Below, in pieces: positions 45,370 to 52,882 of a stretch of 64,000 nt of DNA. This DNA comes from Acidobacteriota bacterium (GTDB lineage Bacteria > Acidobacteriota > Blastocatellia > Chloracidobacteriales > Chloracidobacteriaceae). Every line of letters begins with the position of its first letter. Position 1 is the first letter of the stretch. The notes below the pieces were generated by a model, which worked only from the letters and a program-made list of their open reading frames with translations, had not been told where the DNA came from and did not search any database. The translations under genes and the position numbers were made by a program. The stretch is taken from the NCBI GenBank assembly GCA_016208495.1, contig JACQXX010000136.1:1-64000 (forward strand). Direction: 5' to 3'.

Positions 45370-45908
45370 TGGGCGTCGCCTTCCTCCGACTTCGAAGCAT
45401 TAATGGCCTGACGGTAGTATTTTTCAACCAGTTTTTTGCCTTGACGAAAAACCACCCGATCTGACTGAATGGCCTCAACTTCTCCGTTATAGAGCTTCAT
45501 TCCTTTCCGGACAATCACCGTGCTGCCGTCTTCGGTCCGAAGAAAAGCGGACCTGGTGCCTGAGAGACCGACTACGGTAACGCCTTCAACCACATACGGG
45601 CGGCTTTCCTCGCGTGGGCCTTTCCCGCTGTTTGCCAGACGGCGATATGCTTCGACCCGTTGTTCCACTGGCGGATACCCAGGAATGCGTTGAATCGCCG
45701 GTGGCTTTGGGGGTTCATCTTTGGGTGGGGTTTGAGCCCCGGTTTTGTCATCTTTATTGGTTTGGGTTGTCGTGGGCGGGTTTTGAACCGGCATTCCCTG
45801 TACCGGGTGGATTGTCCCAGTCACCAGAATGAAAAAACCGAATGTAAAACCGGTGATACCTGGGATCAGGCAAGCGGAAGCAAAGATGGTTGACCAAAAA
45901 CGTTTCAT
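45366..45908 (-). CDS. PilP/GspC-like periplasmic protein
   Basis: The 180-residue protein has an N-terminal membrane segment (TIFASACLIPGITGFTFGFFI), a Pro/Lys-rich linker (TQTPPKDEPPKPPAIQRI-like) and a small beta domain (VVEGVTVVGLSGTRSAFL; GSTVIVRKGMKLYNGEVEAI; DRVVFRQGKK). That layout matches PilP or the HR domain of GspC, which connect the inner-membrane platform to the secretin. The main pilus/secretion locus lies 5 kb away on the same strand, so it may serve that machine. The Met at 45908 has GGAG seven bases upstream; an in-frame Met five codons earlier lacks one. Confidence 0.65.
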   Translation of the reverse strand: MKRFWSTIFASACLIPGITGFTFGFFILVTGTIHPVQGMPVQNPPTTTQTNKDDKTGAQTPPKDEPPKPPAIQRIPGYPPVEQRVEAYRRLANSGKGPREESRPYVVEGVTVVGLSGTRSAFLRTEDGSTVIVRKGMKLYNGEVEAIQSDRVVFRQGKKLVEKYYRQAINASKSEEGDAQ

Positions 45909-45989
45909 GGGAAGACTCCACAAGGAATTGATATAGCTTTTCAGATAAATATTTCCTCCGTCCGCATTTCATTGGAATCTCAGAAATTA

Positions 45990-46378
45990 GGGACCCAGAA
46001 GAAAATAAAATCCCACTGAAATCGGGTTCAGGGTTCAGGGTTCAGGGTTCAGGGTTCCTAATCCCCCCGGATGTTGTGGGGTAAGCTCAAAAATGAATCC
46101 AAAAGCCCTAAAAATGGCCTGTTTTGAGCTGTTTTACCTGTCACCCACAAAAATGTGGTTTAGCTAAGTCCTTTGTTTTCAACATAAGACTAATCACCCC
46201 ACAAAATCCGGGGGGATTAGCAGGGTTCAGGGTTCAGGGTTTCGGCGATGAAGCAACTGATCCGACGCACGATGAAGACTGGGGAACTGGCGGGTACCAT
46301 TCAACGTGGACTATTTGGCCCTGAACCCCGAACCCCGAACCCTGAACCCTGATGGTATGATATTTCCATCCGACTCCC
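45990..46378 (-). mobile_element. GGGTTCA-flanked element, copy G2, inserted in R3
   Basis: This is the inverse of G1: it starts GGGACCCAGAAG, ends GGATGGAAATATC-complement and GACTCCC, and is bounded by TTA at 45987-45989 and 46379-46381, the duplicated target. It contains one copy of the 42-base unit that is doubled in G1 and is itself interrupted by a 163-bp element. Confidence 0.82.
46058..46220. mobile_element. 163-bp element with 25-bp terminal inverted repeats, nested in G2
   Basis: CTAATCCCCCCGGATGTTGT (46058) is mirrored by ACAAAATCCGGGGGGATTAG (to 46220): 24 of 25 terminal bases match. It interrupts a GGGTTCA array with at most one duplicated base. No coding capacity. Confidence 0.85.
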
Positions 46379-46623
46379 TTATTGAAAAATTTGGATTTAT
46401 TTTCTGTGTATTCCGTGTATTCCGTGGTTTCTTGTTCTGAAAATCTATAGTTTGAATGCGACAGGAGATTGCCGAATGGTTGGGGTGTTGCCTGGTGACA
46501 GAGCCGGGATGCGCCAATACAGTGAAGCGACCTTCCAAAATACTATTCGTTCCCTTTAGAATTTGGCAAACATCCCCACGGTTTCCTCTCAAAAACATAG
46601 GGTTTTAGAAAGCAGGTAAAAGC

Positions 46624-47229
46624 GTGAAAGATATTATTGTCGCTGTAACCGGCGCCAGTGGCGCGGTTTATGCCCAGCGGTTACTGCATTTGTTGGAAGA
46701 AAGTCCGGAAGTGCGACGAATCCACCTGATTTTGACAGCTTATGGCTTGATTGTCTTGCGTGAAGAACTGGATCTGGATATTTCCGGCGTGAAGGCCGCC
46801 GACGTGGAAACGCTGCTTGGACGCCCGTCCGACAAAATACAGTTGCATCCAGCCAAAGACGTTGGTGCCAGTATTGCCAGTGGCTCCTACCGCACCGACG
46901 GGATGGTGATTCTTCCCTGCAGTATGGGGAGTCTGGGCTATATTGCCAATGGGATTGCGCGTGACCTGGTTCACCGGGCAGCCGATGTGACCCTCAAGGA
47001 GCACCGAAAACTGATTTTGGTCCCGCGTGAGTCACCCTATAATGCCATTCACCTGGAAAATATGCTCAAACTACAGCGAGCTGGGGCGATGATTGTACCG
47101 GCATCGCCTGGGTTTTATCATCGCCCGAAAACGATTGTTGAATTAGTTGATCATTTTGTCTATCGCATTTTGGACCATCTCGATATTTCGCACACGGCGG
47201 ATACTGTCTGGCAGGGGCGTCGCACCTGA
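46624..47229 (+). CDS. ubiX: UbiX-family flavin prenyltransferase
   Basis: UbiX joins dimethylallyl monophosphate to FMN to make prenylated FMN, the cofactor of UbiD decarboxylases (ubiquinone/menaquinone or aromatic acid pathways). The 201 residues contain the flavoprotein motif VAVTGASGAVYAQRLL at the N-terminus, LPCSMGSLGYIANGIARDL and the C-terminal VPRESPYNAIHLENMLKL plus MIVPASPGFYHRP with the conserved Glu and Arg. The start is GTG with GCAGG upstream; no ATG is possible without losing the N-terminal strand. No ubiD is adjacent. Confidence 0.93.
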   Translation: MKDIIVAVTGASGAVYAQRLLHLLEESPEVRRIHLILTAYGLIVLREELDLDISGVKAADVETLLGRPSDKIQLHPAKDVGASIASGSYRTDGMVILPCSMGSLGYIANGIARDLVHRAADVTLKEHRKLILVPRESPYNAIHLENMLKLQRAGAMIVPASPGFYHRPKTIVELVDHFVYRILDHLDISHTADTVWQGRRT

Positions 47230-47262
47230 GGACCTGAAACCGTGACACAGGGGTAGGGAACT

Positions 47263-48132
47263 ATGACTGATGAACTGGTGTCGAATGAAGACGCTATCCG
47301 GGAAACGATTTCGGAGGTTTCAGCCGAAGTTTTGGCCAGCAAGCAAATGATGCTGGCTCAGTTGGACTTGCTTCGACGCATGCAACGTGCCCGGAGCACG
47401 GTGTTTGATGACCGCCGGGACCTGGTTTTTGATGTGGTCGAAGATGTGCTCCATGCCCTCCTCGATAACGAAGAGACCAGCGAGGAGGAATTGCACATCC
47501 TTGCCCGGCGCCGTGATGTAAGCTTTGAACTTCTGCGGCGGATGGCGGGTGACCAACGTGTCGCCAGAAGCCATGTCCTGCGGCGGGTTCTGGTGCTCAA
47601 TCCAAAATTGCCGGCTTCGGCTGGATTACGTCTGGTGGGACAGCTTTATTTGTTTGATCTGGTATTTGTCCTGACAACCCCAGCCCTGCCCATGGAAGTC
47701 AAAACCGCAGCCGAAAACCTGATTTTGCAGCAGTATGCCGGCATTGCTCTGGGGCAAAAAATCACCATGGCCCGACGCATCAACGGTACTCGACTGATTC
47801 CGCATATGTTGAATGACCCCAGTCAGGAAGTAGTGCGGGCTGCCCTCGACAACCCGTTTTTGAATGAAAACATTGTGGCCAATGCCGTGCGCAAAGCAAC
47901 CCACAGTCACGTTGTGTCGCTCATTGCTGATAGCCCGAAATGGTCGGTTCGCAAATATGTCAAACAGGCCCTGTTGCGAAGCCGGTATTTGTCACCTGGA
48001 CGTGCCACCACATTGATTCAGACGTTGAATACCCTCGAACTTCGGGAATTGCAGGCTGACTCAACCGTTTCGATGCCCATCCGAACCTTGATTTCCCAGA
48101 TTTCAGCCCGATTGCACTCAAAACGTGGATAA
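47263..48132 (+). CDS. Helical-repeat protein of unknown function (HEAT/DUF2336-like)
   Basis: The 289 residues are almost wholly alpha-helical. Paired helices of about 35 residues (ILARRRDVSFELLRRMAGD; HMLNDPSQEVVRAALDNPFL; SLIADSPKWSVRKYVKQALL) have the look of HEAT- or leucine-rich-variant-type solenoids, as in DUF2336 proteins. No catalytic motif, signal peptide or membrane helix is seen, so a cytosolic scaffold role is likely. It begins 34 bases after ubiX and may share its transcript. Confidence 0.6.
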   Translation: MTDELVSNEDAIRETISEVSAEVLASKQMMLAQLDLLRRMQRARSTVFDDRRDLVFDVVEDVLHALLDNEETSEEELHILARRRDVSFELLRRMAGDQRVARSHVLRRVLVLNPKLPASAGLRLVGQLYLFDLVFVLTTPALPMEVKTAAENLILQQYAGIALGQKITMARRINGTRLIPHMLNDPSQEVVRAALDNPFLNENIVANAVRKATHSHVVSLIADSPKWSVRKYVKQALLRSRYLSPGRATTLIQTLNTLELRELQADSTVSMPIRTLISQISARLHSKRG

Positions 48133-48181
48133 AAATTTTCAGCGCAAAAAACCACGAAACACACCAAACACACGAAAATAG
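48131..48181 (+). repeat. Partial 130-bp family repeat, copy R5
   Basis: AATTTTCAGCGCAAAAAACCACGAAACACACC resembles the left half of the family; its right half is missing. Confidence 0.5.
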
Positions 48182-48232
48182 ACCTTTTCTTTTCACGCCT
48201 GCATTCCAGGAAAGATTGGCTGACAGTTTCAC

Positions 48233-49960
48233 ATGAAAAAAATATTGACTTTGTTTTGTATCTGGTTGGCGTTCGGTAACCTGGTATCCGGATCGGTTCC
48301 AGGGGAGACTTCGCCACAATCAGCCGATGTCAAAAAAAGCGTCGTGCTCCAGGCATTGGAAGACGAACTTCAACGATCCTTCAAAATTCTTACCCAGAAA
48401 GGCGATCCCCCGCCGTACTTTGTGAGCTACGCGGCCTCAGATATTCATCGGGTTGAGATTACGGCCTCGCTTGGAGCTTTGCAGAATTCACAGAATTCAC
48501 GCTATCGCCTGCTGGATGTGGATGTTCGAGTTGGTGGGTATGGCCTGGATAGCAGCCATCAGATCCGGGGTGAAAATGCCTTTTTTTCGTCGCGGGTGTA
48601 TTCGCCGGCGAGTTATTTACCGGTTGAAGATGACCCGGATGCCATCAAGAGTGCTCTGTGGCTTCAAACGGACAAACGGTATCGCGAGGCAGTGGAAGCT
48701 CTGATCAAAATCAAAGCCAATCGGGCGATCAAAGTTCAGGAAGAAGACCTCTCGGCTGATTTTTCAAAGGAAACGCCTCAGGTTGCCGTTCAGCCGTTGG
48801 TGTCATTTGACGTTGATACTGCTGCCTGGGAGAGAAAAGCGCGTGAGTATTCGGCCCTGTTTGCCAAATATCCTGAAATTTTGCAGGGCGCCGTGACCTT
48901 TTATGCCGAGGCGTCAAACAAATATCTGGTCACGAGCGAAGGGGCTTCGCTGCAGCACGGGCGAATTTTTAGCCGACTTGGATTTTATGCCCAGACCAAG
49001 GCTGATGACGGAATGAATTTGTACCGGTATGAGGCTTTCGATACGCAATCGCTGGATCGGCTTCCGGATGAAGCAACTGTTCTCCGGGTGATTGAGAAAA
49101 TGTCCAAAGACCTGCTGGCGTTGCGGAATGCACCCGTGGTTGAACCCTATACCGGGCCGGCAATTTTGTCTGGACGCGCCAGCGGGGTCTTTTTCCACGA
49201 AATCTTTGGTCATCGAATCGAAGGCCATCGCCAAAAAGACGAAGACAGCGGCCAGACCTTTACCAAACGCGTCAATCAATCAGTTTTGCCGGGTTTTCTT
49301 TCGGTCTTTGATGACCCGACATTGAAGGCGCAGAACAACATTGATTTGAATGGCTATTATGACTTTGATGATGAAGGGGTAAAGGCCCAGCGGGTGCCAA
49401 TTGTTGAACAGGGAATCCTGAAAAACTTTTTGCTTTCGCGTTCCCCAATTCAAGGGTTTACTCAATCCAACGGACACGGACGCAAATCTCCTGGATTTGC
49501 TCCGGTTGGGCGTCAGGGCAACCTGATTGTGCAGACCAGCAAGCCGGTTTCTGAAGCAAAACTCCGCGACATGTTGATTTCTGAATGTAAAAAACAAAAA
49601 AAGCCGTTTGGGTTGATCTTTGAAGATATTTCCGGCGGGTTTACTTTTACCCAACGCGACACACCTCAGGCGTTTCAAGTGACGCCAATTATGGTGTACC
49701 GGGTTTATACCAATGGGCGGCCAGATGAACTGGTGCGTGGCGTTGATTTGATTGGAACGCCCCTCACTTCATTTAGCAAGATCATTGCCGGGAGCGATAA
49801 AGTTGAAGTGTTTAACGGGATGTGCGGGGCCGAATCCGGCTGGGTCCCAGTGTCAGCGATTTCACCCAGTCTTTTAACCTCTCAGATTGAAGTGCAGAAG
49901 AAGGAAAAATCCTCAGAACGACTGCCGATTCTGCCATCACCCCGTGAAGTGGCAAAGTGA
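48233..49960 (+). CDS. Exported TldD/PmbA-family metalloprotease-like protein
   Basis: A signal peptide (residues 1-20, MKKILTLFCIWLAFGNLVSG) is unusual, because classical TldD/TldE proteins are cytosolic. The TldD catalytic element HEIFGHRIEGH (H322, E323, H327) is intact, followed by GFLSVFDDPTL, YDFDDEGVKAQRV and the C-terminal GRQGNLIVQTSKP and GSDKVEVFNGMCG segments. TldD/TldE act in peptide maturation (microcin B17) and CcdA degradation. With export and no TldE partner nearby, this looks like the single-protein, surface-or-periplasm subgroup. The 575 residues exceed the usual 480 because of an N-terminal extra domain. Confidence 0.88.
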   Translation: MKKILTLFCIWLAFGNLVSGSVPGETSPQSADVKKSVVLQALEDELQRSFKILTQKGDPPPYFVSYAASDIHRVEITASLGALQNSQNSRYRLLDVDVRVGGYGLDSSHQIRGENAFFSSRVYSPASYLPVEDDPDAIKSALWLQTDKRYREAVEALIKIKANRAIKVQEEDLSADFSKETPQVAVQPLVSFDVDTAAWERKAREYSALFAKYPEILQGAVTFYAEASNKYLVTSEGASLQHGRIFSRLGFYAQTKADDGMNLYRYEAFDTQSLDRLPDEATVLRVIEKMSKDLLALRNAPVVEPYTGPAILSGRASGVFFHEIFGHRIEGHRQKDEDSGQTFTKRVNQSVLPGFLSVFDDPTLKAQNNIDLNGYYDFDDEGVKAQRVPIVEQGILKNFLLSRSPIQGFTQSNGHGRKSPGFAPVGRQGNLIVQTSKPVSEAKLRDMLISECKKQKKPFGLIFEDISGGFTFTQRDTPQAFQVTPIMVYRVYTNGRPDELVRGVDLIGTPLTSFSKIIAGSDKVEVFNGMCGAESGWVPVSAISPSLLTSQIEVQKKEKSSERLPILPSPREVAK

Positions 49961-49989
49961 CAGGGTGACAAGGGGACAAGGGGACAAGG

Positions 49990-50146
49990 CATAAGCGCCA
50001 GGATAAGGATTTCAGGCCTGGAGGGTCGTCGTGTAATAGCCGTGGTGCGAAGCCCACGGTCACGGTCAGGACGAAACCCCAACCCAACAAGAACGTCATT
50101 CAATACCAACGGAAAAGGCACGGGCTTTCTTATCCTGGTGCTTATG
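49990..50146. mobile_element. 157-bp family TIR element, copy B
   Basis: CATAAGCGCCAGGATAAG (49990) and CTTATCCTGGTGCTTATG (50129-50146) are inverted with one mismatch. The core contains GCCGTGGTGCGAAGCCCACGG, with a small hairpin, and is near-identical to copy A at 11.8 kb. Flanked by 8-bp GGGACAAG words. Confidence 0.82.
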
Positions 50147-50265
50147 GGGTGACGGGGTGACAATGTGACAGGATGACAGGGGGACAAGGTGACAATTGTC
50201 ATTTGGTCACCTTGTCACCTTGTCATTTGTCACCTTGTCATTTGTCACCTTGTCATTTCATCACG
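50147..50265. repeat. GTGACA/TTGTCACC facing word array
   Basis: GGGTGAC/GGGACAAG-type words on the left face TTGTCACC/TTGTCATT words on the right, centred near AAGGTGACAATTGTC (about 50190). The right side runs into the last codons of the PilM-like gene. Confidence 0.7.
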
Positions 50266-51241
50266 CTGGCAATGACAGGGAAGCCAGTCCGGCAGCCGCC
50301 GCAATGTGGGCAAAATCGGTCATGAGGCTGGCAACGGGAAGGCCGAGTGTGTCAGAGGACACCATGACCGGCGAGACTCCAAAAACTTCCTGCACACAAT
50401 CACGAATGGTTTTGGTATGTGACTGGTCGCCCAGGGCCAGGACTTCAAACACGGTGGAATCCAGTGGATTGTCAGCCATGGTGACACCAGGGATAATTTC
50501 CCCAGCACGATCCCGGTAAAAGAGCAACAGGCGGAGCAACGTATCGCCAAATTCGGATTCGTCAAAAGTCTGGGTTCGGAGCAGCACTGGATCCTGGTCA
50601 TGCAGGATCAAGACCGTCATTTCGTTCGGGGTTGAACTGAGTAAAATTTGATTTGGCAAGGCGTTGGGCCGGTTTAACCAGACTGCTTCAGCCAACGAGG
50701 TGGGCCAGATCAAGCCGACATGCCACCCCAGTTCATCAAACAGGCGCTCATATTCCCTCATTACTGCTTCAACCGCGACACTGACCAGAAAGCGTTTTTG
50801 TCCAGCGACTGGCGAAAGCGGCGAATGCGATACCCGAAGCTTATCAATTGGTTCCCCCACCAGTCGTTCGATTCGAAGCACCAGCATGTCTTCAATGACA
50901 TCGGGTTCATTGGTGACACTGGTGTGTAATGAAATGATGTGTGGTCGGGTGACTTCATCCGGAAGGGTTACCGCCCACAGCTTTTCACGACCTAATCCAA
51001 TTCCTTTTCCAAGTGAAAAGATGGCATCCGCCAGAGCTGACACATTCGGGATATTGATCCCGCTAAATGATGGGCGGAATAAATCAGAATGGATTGGAAG
51101 GGCGGCGCTTCGCTCAATGTGGCGATGGCCGTGATGTCGTAAAACCTGGGCTATCGAAATGTGAGATGTGGCGAACGCACAGGCATGATGAGGCAAATTG
51201 GGGGCGCTAAGCGTCTTGAGTGCGCGCTGTAACAAGTTCAT
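50261..51241 (-). CDS. PilM/GspL-like actin-fold assembly protein
   Basis: The 326 residues resemble the FtsA-like PilM or cytosolic GspL: alternating strands with SHISIAQVL, KLWAVTLPDEV, DMLVLRIERLVGEPIDKL and FLVSVAVEAVMREYERLFDELGWHVGLIWPTSLAEA, then NEMTVLILHDQDPVLLRTQTF and the C-terminal VSSDTLGLPVASLMTDFAHIAAAAGLAS. PilM binds PilN and couples the ATPase motor to the platform. It is the last gene of the minus-strand locus gspF-gspE-secretin-pseudopilins; PilN and PilO are not seen next to it. The C-terminus abuts a word-repeat array. Confidence 0.68.
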   Translation of the reverse strand: MNLLQRALKTLSAPNLPHHACAFATSHISIAQVLRHHGHRHIERSAALPIHSDLFRPSFSGINIPNVSALADAIFSLGKGIGLGREKLWAVTLPDEVTRPHIISLHTSVTNEPDVIEDMLVLRIERLVGEPIDKLRVSHSPLSPVAGQKRFLVSVAVEAVMREYERLFDELGWHVGLIWPTSLAEAVWLNRPNALPNQILLSSTPNEMTVLILHDQDPVLLRTQTFDESEFGDTLLRLLLFYRDRAGEIIPGVTMADNPLDSTVFEVLALGDQSHTKTIRDCVQEVFGVSPVMVSSDTLGLPVASLMTDFAHIAAAAGLASLSLPA

Positions 51242-51263
51242 TGGCGTGATTGGTCGTGAAGTT

Positions 51264-51391
51264 GATATAGAATTTCAGATAAGGAAACCACGAAATACAC
51301 GAAATACACAAAAAACAAATCCAAATATTTCAATGGTTTCTGAGCTTGATTGCTGAAAACACCACAAAAATGTTTATCTGAAAACCTATGG
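51264..51391. mobile_element. 130-bp family repeat, copy R4 (both ends present)
   Basis: GATATAGAATTTCAGATAAGG (as 20-base core ATATAGAATTTCAGATAAGG) and the mirrored TTTATCTGAAAACCTATGG bound a 128-base element with AAACCACGAAATACACGAAA inside. It lies between the PilM-like and pseudopilin genes. Confidence 0.72.
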
Positions 51392-51462
51392 TAGAGAGAA
51401 GGAAGGCCAGCCGATGCGCGCTGGCCCAGGCAGTGTGGAAATGGAGTTTGAGTGACTGGTCG

Positions 51463-51897
51463 CTACCACTCGGTATACGGAGTTCCTTCCGTCGAAGTCC
51501 CCTCGGCCCCGCTGAAAACATCCCGGATGCCAATTTTCCCGTCGCGTGAGGAGGCTTCTTCTTCTAACTTCACCGTCCAGGTATCATTGCGTCCAGTAAT
51601 TGGATCAATTGGGACTTCCCGAATATATTTCGCTGTGACCAGATCCTGCAGCGTGGATGGTGCCGCTTCTTTATGATTGGTGTATTTGTCAATGCTATCC
51701 CGGAGTTTAAAGAGCGTGTCGTGCAGGACGGTTTCTTTTGCGCGGAGAATGAGTGACTGGTAAACCGGTACAGCAATCGCGGCCAGAATCATCATCAGTG
51801 AGATGGTGATGGTGAGTTCAAGCAAGGTAAACCCACGCGCGCGGCCACGGGTCGAAGACTGGCGAACATTGGAATTGAAAAATGGTTGAATACCCAT
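51463..51897 (-). CDS. Type II secretion/type IV pilus pseudopilin (GspG-like)
   Basis: The 144 residues show the prepilin signature ARG-FTLLELTITISLMMILAAI: basic leader, cleavage after Gly, Phe at +1 and Glu at +5 of the mature protein, then a hydrophobic helix. The C-terminal part has GspG-like IPIDPITGRNDTW and RDVFSGAEGTSTEGTPYTEW with calcium-loop acidic residues. Pseudopilins polymerise into the secretion pseudopilus after cleavage by GspO/PilD. The ATG at 51897 is preceded by AGGA; a TTG four codons earlier is an alternative. Its neighbour is a second pseudopilin, same strand. Confidence 0.87.
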   Translation of the reverse strand: MGIQPFFNSNVRQSSTRGRARGFTLLELTITISLMMILAAIAVPVYQSLILRAKETVLHDTLFKLRDSIDKYTNHKEAAPSTLQDLVTAKYIREVPIDPITGRNDTWTVKLEEEASSRDGKIGIRDVFSGAEGTSTEGTPYTEW

Positions 51898-51963
51898 AAA
51901 TCCTATCAAATCAAAACAATAAATCGAACGTTGGTCAATGTTGCATCACCGCCGATGTGAAAT

Positions 51964-52482
51964 TCACCAGGTTTTATATTTGGTCCCATCCATCGCGGTT
52001 CCCTCTGAAAGCGAATAGACATCAAACACATCATCCCCATTTGTCGAATAATCATCCGGTTCGTCGGTTGATGAGCGGATTCCCCATTCGGCGGTTCCAG
52101 TCATTGGGTCAATTGGCAGCCGGCGCAAGTGGTACACCTTTTTATCGTTGACCTGTCCGGCTGGGATAAACCCTTCATAGAGAATATTCAGCTTTTTCGG
52201 AAATCCAGACGGGGTTCGATCTTCAATTGGAATGCGTTGTCCTTGAAACAAGACGTATTCGATCCGATTAAAGCGGTCAATTGATTCGCGGAGTTCTCTC
52301 AGCGCCCGTCGCAATTCAACTTCCCGCCGGCTTTTGACCGTGTTGGCTGTCATTGGGAGAACCGCCGCCGTCAATATCGCCAGAATTGCCAGGGTGATCA
52401 CCAGTTCCAGTAAACTGGTACCACTCTGAAGAAGGCTGGCTCGTTGACGTGGACGAGAGAAAAGATGGTTTCGGTCTTGCAT
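51964..52482 (-). CDS. Second pseudopilin (GspG/GspH-like)
   Basis: The 172 residues have a prepilin-type N-terminus after a long basic leader (SLLQSG-TSLLELVITLAILAILTAAV), with Glu at +5. The globular part includes RRLPIDPMTGTAEWG and GDDVFDVYSLSEGTAMDGTKYKTW, mirroring the neighbour's C-terminus, so the two arose by duplication. The Met at 52482 gives a normal-length leader; an upstream in-frame start would add 29 residues derived from repeat-adjacent DNA. Which one is the major pseudopilin cannot be told. Confidence 0.85.
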   Translation of the reverse strand: MQDRNHLFSRPRQRASLLQSGTSLLELVITLAILAILTAAVLPMTANTVKSRREVELRRALRELRESIDRFNRIEYVLFQGQRIPIEDRTPSGFPKKLNILYEGFIPAGQVNDKKVYHLRRLPIDPMTGTAEWGIRSSTDEPDDYSTNGDDVFDVYSLSEGTAMDGTKYKTW

Positions 52483-52573
52483 ATTCGATTTCTGGGCCTG
52501 GTGTTTGAACGAGTGGGGGAAAGAATTTCCCCCGGTTGTACTCACGATGGTCTGGTAGACTGGTTCCAAATTC

Positions 52574-52882
52574 TTATAGTTTGTAGTTAGTAGTCAGTAG
52601 ATGATGAGTCAGTAGTCAGTAGATAAAACCCGGATTGTTGAATCCGTGGAGTTCTTGAAAAGAATTGTTTCTAAATGACTCAAATCGAATAAAATACACT
52701 TGACAGATACTTCAAAACCCCAACACTTGACTACTGACTACTGACTACTGACTACTGACTACTGACTACTGACTACTGACTACTGACTACTGACTACTGA
52801 CTACTGACTACTGACTACTGACTACTGACTACTGACTACTGACTACTGACTACTGACTACAAGCTGGTACTACAAGCTGGTA
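52574..52882. mobile_element. GACTACT-flanked element, copy D2
   Basis: Left arm (TAGTCAGTAG words), a core nearly the same as D1 (GTTGAATCCGTGGA; AAGAATTGTTTCTAAAT), then about 19 tandem GACTACT units (52729-52860). The right end TACAAGCTGGTA occurs twice and touches the secretin stop codon. Confidence 0.78.

Larger units (their letters stand above)
45930..46450 (-). mobile_element. 130-bp family repeat R3, interrupted by G2
   Basis: The outer parts 45930-45989 and 46382-46450 together form one complete repeat with ends TATAGCTTTTCAGATAA and TTCTGAAAATCTATA. It is split at CAATAA/TTTCTGAG by the GGGTTCA element; R1 at 41.7 kb carries the same site intact. Confidence 0.8.
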
